Assembly: GCA_023525715.1 (NCBI GenBank)
Contig: CM042016.1
Location: 77,306,382-77,370,381, forward strand
DNA: 64,000 nucleotides
Source: Cichorium intybus
Taxonomy: Eukaryota > Streptophyta > Magnoliopsida > Asterales > Asteraceae
Direction of reading: 5' to 3'
The notes below the pieces were generated by a model. It was not told the origin of the DNA, ran no database searches, and was given only the letters and a program-made list of their open reading frames with translations. The translations under genes were made by a program, and so were the position numbers. Positions 35,073 to 47,000 of this stretch are shown here, piece after piece (the first letter of the stretch is position 1; the number at the start of each line of letters is the position of its first letter).

Positions 35073-37465
35073 ACCATATCAGGTGTAGGTGTCTTGGATT
35101 TCCCATTATTTTCACACATCTCCTGAAGAATCTTTGTATCTTCAAGCGTATTTTTCAGCTCATCCCATAAAGGTTGATTTATCGATGGCCCGGTCGGCTT
35201 GCTAGGCACCTCCTACCATTTCTTTACTTTCTTATCCTTTTTCTTCTTAATACCAGCCACAACTGTTGTGGGCTGCTCCTCCTCATTCTTATCCTTACCT
35301 TCTTCAGTCTCAACTTCATCTTCATATCCTAATAGATCCTCTTCAGTAACTTTTCTCCATTCAGCTTCAACGGCATTCATATGCTCTTTTCCAACCCGTT
35401 GGGTATGATTCAGATTAATTTCTGTAGTACTGGGCAATTTGCCACTGTCCCTTTTCCTTTGGTCCTCAGCCATCTGAGCTATTTGCCTTTCCATATTGGC
35501 GATGGCCTTGGCATTTTCTTGGGTTTGCTGTTGACTGGCATTGAACAAATCATAAATCTTAGCAATCATGTTCTCTTGGCTTTCTGGAGCATTGTAGCTA
35601 GCATTAGTCGGCCCTCTATTGTTGTTGTTGCCACTCCCACTCAGACCACTGTTGTTCCTAGGCTGAAACTGTCTAGCTTGATTGGATGACTGACCTTGGT
35701 AATTATTTTGCCTGTTGTTATAAGAATTTTGAGCTCCTTGGTTGTAAGGTTTGTAAGGTCGTCCATTATTACACTGTCCTTGACCTTGAACAAAAACTTG
35801 ATTCACATCATGGGTCCTTTGTCCTTGTTGACTGCCCTGTTGCTGATTTTGTGGCCCATTCTGTAAGGTAGACATCAACCTATCGAACTTCCGATTTAAC
35901 TCACCAATCTCCTTTTTTACTTCTTTCTTACAGTCCGCATCTGCTCCCACTACTGTGGCTGTACTCACAGGCTTCGTGGTGGAGAAATTCACTTTCGATC
36001 CATTGCTGAGTTGTTCCAAAAATCGCCAAGCATCATCTGGATCCTACATCATGATGGTCCAACTAGATGATGCATTGATCATCGCTTGGTTCGTCAGGTC
36101 CACACCTTCAAAGAATAGCTTCACCAATTGCCACTTTGGAATGCCATGATGAGGGCAAGAATGCATCAATTCCTTCAATCGCTCAAAATCCTCGTGGAAT
36201 GCCTCTCCCGGCTTCTGTTGGAAGTCTTGGATGGCCCGCCTGATCTCTGTAGTTTTACTTGCCGGATAGAACTCTTGTAAAAACTTGGCCTTTAGTTTCT
36301 CCCATGTGGTAATACTATTAGGTTGGAGAGAAGTAAACCAATACTTGGCTTTGTCCTTTAGGGTAAAAGGGAATAATCTTAACCTAAAAATATCTCTATT
36401 GGTATTCTTAGGAGTGTTGGCATTGGCTATAGCTAAAAATTCATACAAGTGATTATATGGATCGTCAGTCTTATATCCTCTAAATTGTGTTAACACTCCT
36501 ATTAATTGAAGCCTAATCTCTACTTGAGTATCTACATTTTCAGGAATATATATATGGGCGATGCATCGTCATACTCCCGAAGTTGGAAGTGTGACGCAAC
36601 TGATTGCCCTATCGGTTGTACAAAAAATAAGGGTGGAACAAAGTTACCGTTATGATGATCATTATTGTTGTAAAATTGTTGCCCTTGTGGTTGTTGTGGT
36701 TGTTGCATTCTCCTTGGAGGTCCCCGACCTCGGTTCCACTGTTGCTGCTGTTGCGGAGGAATCCATCCTTCATCCTCCTCGTCATATCCGTGCTCGACCT
36801 CTTGGTATTGATATTGCTGTGGTGGAGGTTGTTGTGGTTGTGAGTGTTGTTGTGTTTCAGATTGTATGGTTTGAAGAACAGGTTGTGGTTAGAATATGGG
36901 TTGTTGGTATTGTGGTGGTAATGGTTGTGATTGTTGTGGTTGAGAAATGGTTGCTTGCTGTCATGGCGGTGGTTGCCATCTCGGGTCGGCGCTCCCCAAG
37001 CCATTGCAGCAGAAAAAGGGTTGGTGTTTGGTTATCCTAAAGGTGGAACTGAAGGCGGAGTGCATGATGGTATCGATGCGGGGGCTGAAACCGCACCACC
37101 AGTAGCACTCGTGCTACCAAAATGAAATTCCGACACTGGGGGTATAAATGGAATTCCCCCTGTTACCTCACCCAAGGGCTCATGGGTAACATCCTCTTAC
37201 TAACACTACTAGGACTCATCTTACCTAAACGCCTACGCACACGGTTATTGCGTGCGGTTCGCTCGATCTCAGAGTCAAAAAGCAAGGGTGATGAATGCCC
37301 ACCCTGACGGGTACGCGCATGCACTAGTGCAAAACGCCCACCAAGACCAAAATGAAAAATACTCACTAACCTAAATATCAAAACTAAATCAAAAAAATCA
37401 GAAAACACCTCCCTACAGATTGTCTTATCCTAAGCTCACAACTCCCCGACAACAACGTCAAAATT
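35073..37465 (-). pseudogene. Element C gag (Athila-lineage Ty3/gypsy)
   Basis: On the minus strand, a Gln-rich N-terminal part (EEDEGWIPPQQQQQWNRG, about 36790-36730) leads to REYDDASPIYI. A TA-run frameshift near 36546-36554 follows. The capsid-type domain is at 36496-36046: FTLKDKAKYWFTSLQPNSI, TTWEKLKAKFLQEFYP, then MHSCPHHGIPKWQLVKLFF. A TAG at 36044 is followed in the same frame by an Asn/Gln-rich, Lys-tailed C-terminus ending at 35213. The domain is the Retrotrans_gag type, closest to Athila by my reading. Sequence beyond 35072 is replaced by copia B. The 5' part (37000-37460) is decayed. Confidence 0.7.
37443..37460 (-). promoter_or_regulatory. Element C primer-binding site, mutated
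   Basis: The reverse complement TGACGTTGTTGTCGGGGA lies at the same place as the element D site but has lost the TGGCGCC core, so priming would be impaired. Confidence 0.6.
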
Positions 37466-37993
37466 TGACACACCTAGGTCGTCGTGCGGTCAAAAATAAG
37501 AAAAATAACCTCCACACACTAGTACAGCAGTAGTAAGGGTCGATCCACGGGATTTTGGTGGTCAAGACAAGACGATAGCTTACCAACTGTAGTGTCACGC
37601 TACAGCCAGAGGGACTAACTTCTACTTTCCCAAAACACACAGAAATCTCAAATCCAAAACAAAGTCCAAATATAAACATAAACTAAATGAAACTAAATCA
37701 AAGCCTAACCCTAGATTACTTACTGAAATCAAAAGGTATATTCAGAATCCAAAAACAATAAACACAATCCAAAAGCATTCAAAGCATTCAAAGACAAATA
37801 AAGGTAAAAAGTGCAATAAAACATGAACCGAATGATTAACTATATTAAACTCCAATCCAGAACATCCAAAACATCAAAATACGAAATTAAATAGCTTTAA
37901 CCTACTACTACTGGTTGTCACTATCTAGAAACACCAAGCTAAGAGCTAAAAAAAACTAAACTAATATTGAAAATAATGTGAAAACATGAAAAT
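37466..37993 (-). repeat. Element C 5' LTR, first part
   Basis: Starts TGACACACC and follows the element D LTR (GTGCGGTCAAAAATAAG, AGTGTCACGCTACAG). It is interrupted at 37994 by copia 1 and resumes at 56258. Together the two parts give about 976 bp, the size of the D LTRs. Confidence 0.8.
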
Positions 37994-38762
37994 GTTGGAT
38001 TTGGTGTCTAAGCCATGACTTGTAATTGTATTTATCTTGTTAATTGAAGCAAAGTCCATTTGGGTTGCCCTCATAGCTAGTGGATTAATGTAGAGTTCAG
38101 TAGAGAGAAAGGTCAATTTATTAATTGTTTAATAAATCAATAGAAACTAAATAAATGGTTTATTAATATATTTAAGTGTTAATATATTAATTAGAAACTA
38201 TATTAATTAATTAAGAATTAATCTAGAATTAATTGGATTTAATTTGGAGATTAAATTAATTAATTAAAGTACATGGACTGGTTTGCAATTATTCAATAGT
38301 TGAATAACTGGCAAGAGAGAAGCCAGGGGCCAAAAGTGGCGCCACCCTGGAGGCTCCCTCTAGGGTTGGCGAAAACCCTAATTAGGGTTTAAGGGATCTG
38401 GTCCAAGTGGTCAACAGGTTTGCCCACTTTGGAGGCTCCTCTAGGGTTTCAGGTGTAACCCTAGGAGGCTATAAAAGGAACCCCCTGGCACCCTGAAATT
38501 CATGCCTCCCTCTACTCTCTGTTACTCTGCTGGACTCTCTTCTCCTTTGCTTTGGGTGTGACTTGCATTTGAGGCAGGATCTGTTTGCTGCTAGCTTCAA
38601 GAACAAGATCAAAAGGTTGGTTAATTCTTATTTGATCTTTAGAAATAAATGTTGGACTTAGGTTTTTAGTTTTATATATTTATAGAAGAAAACATAGCTC
38701 TTTCTAGGGTTGCATGTGAACTTAGGAATTTTTGTTGTTCATTGATTGTGCAAAACCCTTCA
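37994..38762 (+). repeat. Copia 1 5' LTR
   Basis: TG...CA ends with a TATA box at 38470-38476 (CTATAAAAGG). An 18-bp palindrome of two telo-boxes, AAACCCTAATTAGGGTTT (38373-38390), lies about 80 bp upstream. Confidence 0.9.
38470..38476 (+). promoter_or_regulatory. TATA box in copia 1 5' LTR
   Basis: TATAAAA in GGCTATAAAAGGAACC. The identical context is at 55960-55966 in the 3' LTR. The position, about two thirds into the LTR, fits the U3/R boundary. Confidence 0.7.
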
Positions 38763-38763
38763 G

Positions 38764-38775
38764 TGGTATCAGAGC
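38764..38775 (+). promoter_or_regulatory. Copia 1 primer-binding site (initiator Met tRNA)
   Basis: TGGTATCAGAGC begins one base after the LTR end. Confidence 0.9.
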
Positions 38776-40024
38776 TATGGCTTGTTTTCTTGTGAATTGA
38801 TATAAACTGTTTATATGTTCAAAAGGGTTTTCGAAAAATAACCCTTGGGAGGCCAAGACTTCATGTTGGCGGCTAGGGTTAAGCAAACCCTTGCTCCCTT
38901 TCCTTTTCTGCGTTTTTTGCCTGCTGCCTTAGATAGTTGGTTGTTATTTTGGTAATTATTGGATAATTAAATAATTGGAACCCCTTATCACTTGATTGCA
39001 ATTTTTGATGATTAGGATAAGGGTTAGGAAATTAATTTGATTAATTTTTGTGATTCCCTTATTTGATTTAATTAGTTTAATTAATTTTTAATTAAAAGAT
39101 CAATTAAATCAACTTAAAGATTTAATTTAAATTTTCAAAAAATTCCTAATAATATGCGAAAATTAGTAATAAATTAAATCTAAAATGTTTTAATAAGATT
39201 AAAATATATCTGATATATTTATGATTAAAAGTTAATATTTATATATAAGATTAAAATGGTTAGTCTTGCCGTTAGTATGCCTCATTCACAAAACTGTCAT
39301 AGAAAGAGGGTATAAGGCGACTACCTATAAAATAGTAGTCTAATGGGTATCTACTCTTACCCACCGCTCTCCTGGTCAGTCAAGTTTCGTTAGCCGAACG
39401 GGTTTGATAGAACCACTAAGCCTCTTAAAAAATATAATGCTATAATTGAAAGTACTAAAACTCTGAACAAAAACCCAATCTAGTTACTTTAGGTCAAAAA
39501 TGTGAATAGGTGCTAATCCACGGAATTGCACATTGCACTTTGTGGAACGTTGGTGGAGCGTGTGTGGTTTACCAGCACGCCAACTGGGGTCTACAAAGAG
39601 TCGCAATGGGTTTCTCGATTTTGCCATTATTGATGGAGCATGTGTGGTTAACCGGCACGTCAATTAGAGATGGTAATTGACTTCGAGAGTACCGAGCTAA
39701 TTCGCATGGTTATTCACACCTGGTTTGTGATCCTCGGTATCCCAGTCACAAACAGCGGGGCATTCCCGAGATTAAAACATGCTATTGAACAGTTCAATAA
39801 ATCTCAAAAGAAACTAGGAATTCCATTATAATTTGATTATGTTTCCGCGTTAGAATTGGCTGAATCGTCATTCGCCTACCTTATAAAATTTACAATAAAG
39901 ATTACAGCATCCCTCTTCGATATTGTAGATTGTTATTGTAGGATCCTAGCCTTATATTTATTCTTGGGTGAATATAAGGATTATTTAATAATGTTTAATT
40001 AAAAACTATCTTCTTCTTATTCAG
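38776..40024 (+). other. Copia 1 5' leader
   Basis: About 1.25 kb of AT-rich leader with no frame. Two motif copies of GGAGCGTGTGTGGTTTACC / GGAGCATGTGTGGTTAACC type start at 39552 and 39632, exactly 80 bp apart. The leader is collinear with that of copia B on the other strand. Confidence 0.7.
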
Positions 40025-40888
40025 ATGTCTTCTGACCAATCCGTTCCCCACTCGAACCCCGGTAATGTCACCTCGATTCTATCATTGTGCTCCAAAGTGA
40101 CGTTGGACGACACTAACTACAATGACTGGATCCGCAACATCAAAATGGCTCTAAGGTTTGAACACAAAGAGTATGTTCTGGAAACCAAGCTAGTTGAGGT
40201 TGACCCAGATACCGCTACTCCCGAGGAAATCGCCTCGTACACCAAACACTTGGATGATGCGACCAAAGTGGCTTGCATCATGATCACTACCATGAACCCT
40301 GAACTGTAGCATATTTATGAGGACTACTGGCCCTACGAGATGCACAAAGAGCTCGCGGAAAAGTTCCACAAGCAAGAACAAATTGAAAGGCGTGAGGTGG
40401 TTAAAGCTTTCACTAACGGCAAGCCTAAGGATGGAGAGTCCATCTGCACTCATGTGCAAAGGATGCAAGGTTATGTGGAAAGGCTTAGAAAGCTGGAGAT
40501 GCTTGTACATGAGGATTTGGCTGTTGACATAGTGCTGAATTCTCTACCCAGTTCTTATGACCAGTTCACACTGGCATATCATTTGAACAACAGTCAGGCA
40601 ACTTTGGCTGAACTACACCGCATGCTTTGTACTGCTGAAGACGGGATGAAAGGGAAAAGTGTGCTCCCGGTCAACCCGCCTGTCCTGGCTATTGGATCTG
40701 GGAAGGGAAAGAAAAGGAAGGGCCCTCTGAAGCAAAACTGGAGGGAAAAGACTCATGTCGGGACATCTAGAAGTGCCCCGAGAGCCAAGTCTTCCGGCAT
40801 TCCGCACGTCACGAACCCCAAAGAAGCTGACTGCTTTTACTACAAAGAAAAGGGTCACTGGAAGTGGAGCTGCCCCAGGTACTTGTAG
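40025..40888 (+). pseudogene. Copia 1 gag
   Basis: The frame starts MSSDQSVPHSNPGN. It contains the copia gag features DDTNYNDWIRNIKMAL, DATKVACIMITTM and, after a TAG at 40307, VDIVLNSLPSSYDQF. The zinc knuckle is CFYYKEKGHWKWSC: the second cysteine is tyrosine, so it cannot bind zinc normally. A second TAG at 40886 precedes DIKDGKVKP. A frame change follows, then the protease motif VLDTGCGFHIC (40970-41005). Copia 2 is inserted at 41049. Confidence 0.85.
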
Positions 40889-41048
40889 GATATCAAGGAT
40901 GGCAAAGTAAAGCCTCACAAGCAGGTACATATTCTATATCTAATAACTCATTTTCTTCCTGTTCTTGGGTCCTTGATACAGGATGTGGTTTTCATATCTG
41001 TTTTGATTTGCAGGGCCTAAAGGAAAGTAGGGAGCTGGAACAGGTAGA

Positions 41049-41389
41049 TGTTAGTTCTATATGCCCAAGGATGATCATAAAATGATATTACTAATAATAC
41101 ATGATCCTATAGGGTCACACCGACAACAAGTTTGACACCAATTGATCATTTAGAATGTTAAATTTGATTTAACATCAAATGATACTAAACTTGCAATTTA
41201 ATATTGTAAGTTATTATTATTTGAGGTAAATAATAATAACTCCAATATTAACGGTTGATTACTAATTCATATGTGATGAATTGATTATGTATAACAATTA
41301 AATTGTTTAAGTTGTTAAATGATTTAATTGATTTAGAAGTAAACCTTTTATTTAATTTAATTGGTAAATTAAATTACATATGCATATTG

Positions 41390-41475
<86 letters not shown>

Positions 41476-42167
41476 TTATACAACTCATAATGCATTCTAA
41501 AAGGGGGCTTATATATACATAATAATGTTTTAATGGTACACCATTAAACAAAAGTGTGAAAGGTTATTGTTTATAAAACTTGTAGAATAAACTTTATAAA
41601 CAATAAAAGATGTATTTCTTGCCCTTTTGACCAAGCATGGCTGGATTTTATGAGGCTCTTCCCAAGAGCATGTGTCCCACCTAGAAAGTAGATAATATGC
41701 TTTGTGTCTCCAAGATTTCAAAATGTGCCTTTTGTTTAAATAAAGCCTTTCTTATTCTCTCTTTTCTTGTTAGTAAATCCGGCCATCTTTGAGAGTATAT
41801 ACATCTTTATCACACTCAAAATATTCTGCCAAAAAACTCTCTCTTGAACACAAGCAAAAAATCGTTTTTGTTTCAAGGAGAAAGAAGCTTTACTTTGCAA
41901 GTTGTGGAACTAGCATTCAAGGGTGTTCAAGCTTGTGGTGGATCAACTATAGAGGGATTCTAACTTGATTCCTAGCCATCAAATTCGTCCATATCAACCC
42001 AAGAACAAAGGTTATAATCTAGAACTCTATCTATGCTTGTTCTTCATCTTATCTCTACATGCATGTGGCATGATCCTCTTGGAAGTGAAATTTGTGTTCA
42101 TGATTTTATGCTTCCGTTGCAACTTCAAGTTTTTGAAACTAATTACATGAACATATGATCTCCAACA
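41049..42167 (+). repeat. Copia 2 5' LTR (1119 bp)
   Basis: Starts TGTTAGTTCTATATGCCC and ends CTCCAACA before the primer site TTGGTATCAGAGCC. It includes a (TA)n tract (41391-41476). A rearranged copy lies at 49064-49973 with a shorter TA tract and a deletion. Confidence 0.85.
41391..41476. repeat. (TA)n microsatellite in copia 2 LTR
   Basis: About 80 bp of TA. The equivalent tract in the LTR copy at 49219-49278 is shorter. Confidence 0.95.
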
Positions 42168-42169
42168 AT

Positions 42170-42182
42170 TGGTATCAGAGCC
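42170..42182 (+). promoter_or_regulatory. Copia 2 primer-binding site (initiator Met tRNA)
   Basis: TGGTATCAGAGCC, two bases inside the LTR end. Confidence 0.85.
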
Positions 42183-44084
42183 ATGGCTATATTGCATGTT
42201 TAGATAATAAGTTTATTTGGATAAACTTGGTTTTTGGAAGCCATGAATGTTCATCTTCTTGAATGCAATGTTCATGCATGGCTTCTTTGGCAACATGCAA
42301 GTATAAATCTTATGATTTTATGTAACCAACTTAATTTAATGTTTGCATGCATTTGGTTACATAATTGTTGCGTTAGAAAAACAAAGTGTTGATTTTCTTA
42401 TGATTTTATGTGATAAAATGGTGCATAAACAAGCCAAGGACCATATGATGCATGTTTTGTGTTGAAATTCGATATGGTTGTAATCTATTCATTTATTCAA
42501 ATGGTTTTTAATAATAATTAGTTATTTCCTTCTTATATTCATTTTGTAAATATTAGAATAGTTGTATTTTATATTTTTCACAAAATGTAACAAAAGAATG
42601 AAGTAAAAGACCAAGAGAAGATTGCACCCAACAGCAACACTTTCTGCATAGCTGTTGTCCAGATTTCGAATCTGTTAAGAAGGGCTTTAAAAATTCATAT
42701 CTTGGTGTTTTGATGCTATACTTATGAGTAACTTCAATATCTAGTATATACATTAAGTTTTGACAAGTATAAGCATCAATTTGACCAAGAATGAAGTGAA
42801 GAAAGCAACAAAAAACCCAAAAGTACCTCCTGCTGCCCTTGTTCCTGTCGCAACTTTTAGGAGGCCAAAATAAAATTCACAACTCATGCAATGGTGTAAA
42901 GAAATGGTGGTTCAAGTGTCATTTGATGATATAAGAAGCTTGGCAAAATTGTAGCCAAATCGAAGATCATTTGGTTGAGTTTTTTGTCATCCTTTTGTCC
43001 CTAGGTTTGGACTTGATATTTCATGTATGGCTCACATGAAATATCAAATTAGTTGGCTTGTGTTTATGCACCCATGCATGCATGTGATGATTGAATGTTT
43101 TATTATTTTATGTTGTGGATGAAAAATAAGATTTTGCATGCTAGACAACCTAGATAATTAAACATAATCATCAAGGAGTTTGTAATTTTCAAAATTGACA
43201 TTTAAAACATAAGATGTAATATAATTTGTTTTATTAAAATGGGTTTTGTTACAAAACCTATAAAAGTCAAGATTTGAAAATTTGTGAAACAAATAAAATG
43301 GAGATTTTATGAATTCTTACAAACTCCAACCCTAAGTAATAATGGTAATTATTTAGGATTAAAATTGGTTCTAATGTATGTGATCAAACTCAAACTTAAT
43401 ATTAGATATTAGTTCTAATCTTGACCACAAACAAAGAATTAATAAAATGGAGATTTTATGATTAAGGAACCAATTAACAAAATAAGATTTTTAATGGTAC
43501 CATGTTCATTGGATGCATGCAATCTACATGATACCACATGTTTTTCAAAATTAGAATTGTAAAAGATACAAATCCCTTTCGAAATACAAATCAATGTCGT
43601 CCCTCTTAAAGACACTCATGTATCACTTGTATATCCTTGTGGGATAAAGGTTACCTAACCACTTGGAGTCTTCTTTTGATACAAGAGGTAGCTTTGCAAT
43701 ATTAATGGGATAAAGGACACCTAACCATTAATAGTTGGCAAAACTACATGTCCATTAATTGGGATGATCTGTTTGGAGATCTTTTGTGATAAAGATCACC
43801 TAAGCATTAGAAATCCAAGGCATAGATGGGATCAATCATGCCAAACTTATAAATGTTATAATGGGATCCCATAACTCTAGAAATTATATTTGGATATAAT
43901 TGGTAAACTGTTACCTACCTTGTTGATTCGAATAGGCGGGATAAAGGATACCTAACCACTTATTCGTATTGCAACTTGGATTCTAGACCTTAATCAATTA
44001 AAGTTTATGAAACAAGAAAGGGTATTAATTATTAAGGACTTAATATCATAATTTACTAAATTGAACCTTGTTAAAATTTTGTAG
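42183..44084 (+). other. Copia 2 5' leader with four GGGATAAAGG motifs
   Basis: 1.9 kb without a supported frame. A motif of the form GGGATAAAGG..ACCTAACCA occurs at 43641, 43707, 43785 (degenerate) and 43938. Part of this leader (about 43370-43704) is duplicated in inverted orientation at 51032-51600. Confidence 0.7.
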
Positions 44085-47000
44085 ATGGCACCAAACACAA
44101 CAAACCCGGCTCCAAACAAAACTTCACTACGGTCTCTCCTTGAGGGAGAAAAACTCAACCATACCAACTTCTTGGATTGGTACCGTAGTGTGAGAATAGT
44201 TCTCAAACAAGAAAAAAAAGAATATGTTCTCAATGAACCACTTCCTGAAGAGCCCCCTGCCATTCCTAAGCCCGCACACGATGCATGGCTTAAAAAGATG
44301 GATGACTCCATTGATGCATCATGTCTAATGTTGGCAACCATGATTCCTGACCTTCAGAAGGATTTGGAGAATCATTCGGCCTATGACATGATTAATCAAT
44401 TGAAGGAAATGTTCCAACAACTTGCAAGAACGGAAAGGTTCGAAACTGTTCGGGCTTTCCATGCTTGTAAGATGGAGGATAGACAGTCGGTTAGCTCTTA
44501 TGTGCTCAAAATGAAGAGTCACATTGATCATTTGGCACATCTTGGAGTTATGATGCCCGAAGAGCTAGCAACCGATATGATCCTTAACTCCTTGACAATG
44601 TCTTTTGATCCCTTCGTCATGAATTATAACATGAATGGTTTGAACAAGACTATCCCGGAATTGCATGGGATGCTAATTACCGCGGAAAAGAATCTGCCTA
44701 AGAAAACCACTCAAGTTCTCATGATCAAGGAAGGTGGCACAAAGAGAACTAGACCCGAACACCCCACCAACTCCAAGGGCAAGGGGAAGGCAAAGGTTGT
44801 CAAAGGAAAGGGCAAGAAAGTTGTCCAAGCATCCCGTCCGCCCAAGAAGAAGGCAAAAGTTGCCAAAGAAGACGCGTGCTTCGAATGTGGCAAAGTTGGG
44901 CATTGGAAGAGAAATTGCCCTACCTATCTTGCGGAGTTGAAGAAGAAGAAGGCCAGTGAGGGCACTTCAGGTATCTATGTGATAGACCTAGAACTTTATA
45001 ATTTATCTCCTAACACATGGGTATTTGATACTGGTTGTGGAACTCACATTTGTAATATGTTGCAGGGGTTCAAAAGGAGTAGGCGACTGAAGGCAAACGA
45101 GGTAGTACTCCGGGTTGGAAACAGTGCAAGGGTTGCGGTGGATTCAATTGGAAGTTTTGATTTATTACTACCTAGTGGCTTGTATTTGACATTGTTGAAT
45201 GTTTATTATGTTCCTAGCTTGACTAGGAATATTATTTCGGTTGCTAAGTTGAGACAATGTGGTTTTAATCTTTGCTTTATGAATGATGACATTTGTGTTT
45301 ATAAAAACAATGTGTTTTATTTCGAGGCTAGGCCTTTAAATGGAATTTATGAAGTAAACCTTGATGAAAAGACTAACCATGGCTCTTTATACCACACTTT
45401 CACCAAGAGACCCAAATGTGATTTGAGTCAAATTTATCTATGGCATTGTCGCCTTGGGCATATAAACAAGAATCGCATATCCCAACTTCAAAAGAATGGA
45501 CTTTTGAAGGAAAATGAGAATGACTCATTTGATATATGTGAATCTTTTTTACATGGAAAGATGACTAAAGCTCCTTTCTCGGGAACCAATGAGAGGGCAA
45601 AGGACTTGTTAGGAATCATACATACGGATGTATGTGGTCCTTTCAAGCCAATGACTAGATATGGTGAAAGATATTTCATCACCTTCACTGATGACTTTAG
45701 TCGCTTTGGATATGTTTATTTAATTAAACATAAACATGAGGCGTTTGAAATGTTCAAAACGTTTCAAAGTGAAGTGGAAAATCAACTCAACAAAACAATT
45801 AAAGTTCTTCGTTCTGATAGAGGAGGTGAGTACTTAAATACAAACTTTATGGATCATCTTAAGACTTGTGGAATTGTTTCACAACTTACTCCACCTGGAA
45901 CACCACAACATAATGGTGTATCTGAAAGGCGGAACCGAACACTATTGGATATGGTTTGATCCATGATGAGTAGAAGTACTCTACCTTTATCATTTTGGGG
46001 TTATGCTTTACAAACAGCTGCTTGTCTCCTAAACATGGCACCTACTAAGAAGGTAGATAAAACACCTTATGAGATATGGCATGGAAGGGTTCCATCTTTA
46101 TCATATCTCAAGGTATGGGGTTGTGAAGCTTATGTTAGACAAGAAGCTTCAAACAAACTAGAACCCCGTTCAACTTAGTATATCTTTGTAGGGTATCCGA
46201 AAGATTGTCTTCGATACTACTTCTACAATCCCATAGAGAATAAGATTTTTATTTCTCGAAAAGCTGAATTCCTAGAAAACAAGTTTCTGACGGAAGAGGC
46301 TAGTGGGAGGTTTGTGGAACTTGAGGAACTTCAGGAACCACACCCTGATACACAAGAAATTAGATCTAGCATTCAACAAGAAATTGTTGAACCTGAACAA
46401 ACAGTTGATCAGGAACAAATTGTAACACAAGATGTTCGCAGATCTGGTAGGGTTCGATTCGAATCTGAAAGGTATGGTTACCTAATGATGGAAGAGGAAT
46501 GTTGTATGATAGATTCTGATGAACCCGTCAACTACCAGAGTGCAATGTTAGATCCTGAATCTGATAAATGGCTTGAAGCCATGAACACTGAGATGCAATC
46601 CATGCACGATAACCAAGTATGGGACTTGGTTAATCTTCCCACCAATTGTAAGACTGTTGGGAACAAATGGGTTTTCAAGAAGAAAACCGACATGGATGGA
46701 AATGATCACACTTTTAAGGCTAGACTTGTCGGCAAAGGATACTCACAAACTCATGGTATAGACTATGATGAGACCTTTTCACCAGTGGCAATGATCAAGT
46801 CGATTAGGATACTTTTTGCCATAGCCACATACTATGATTATGAGATATGGCAAATGGATGTCAAGACCGCTTTCCTTAATGGACACTTATTGGAAGATGT
46901 CTATATGGATCAACCTGAAGGTTTTGTCGATCCTAAGCATCCAAACAAAGTATGTAAGCTTAAAAGATCTATCTATGGATTGAAGCAAGCGTCTCGAACA

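Noticed and set aside
36561..37040. Long plus-strand frame with VVVV/VVEVV
   Set aside because: It is the shadow of the Gln/Asn-rich gag of element C on the minus strand.
44673..44940. Opposite-strand and overlapping frames within copia gag (both copies)
   Set aside because: They are open only because of the Lys/Arg-rich gag codons and have no independent features.
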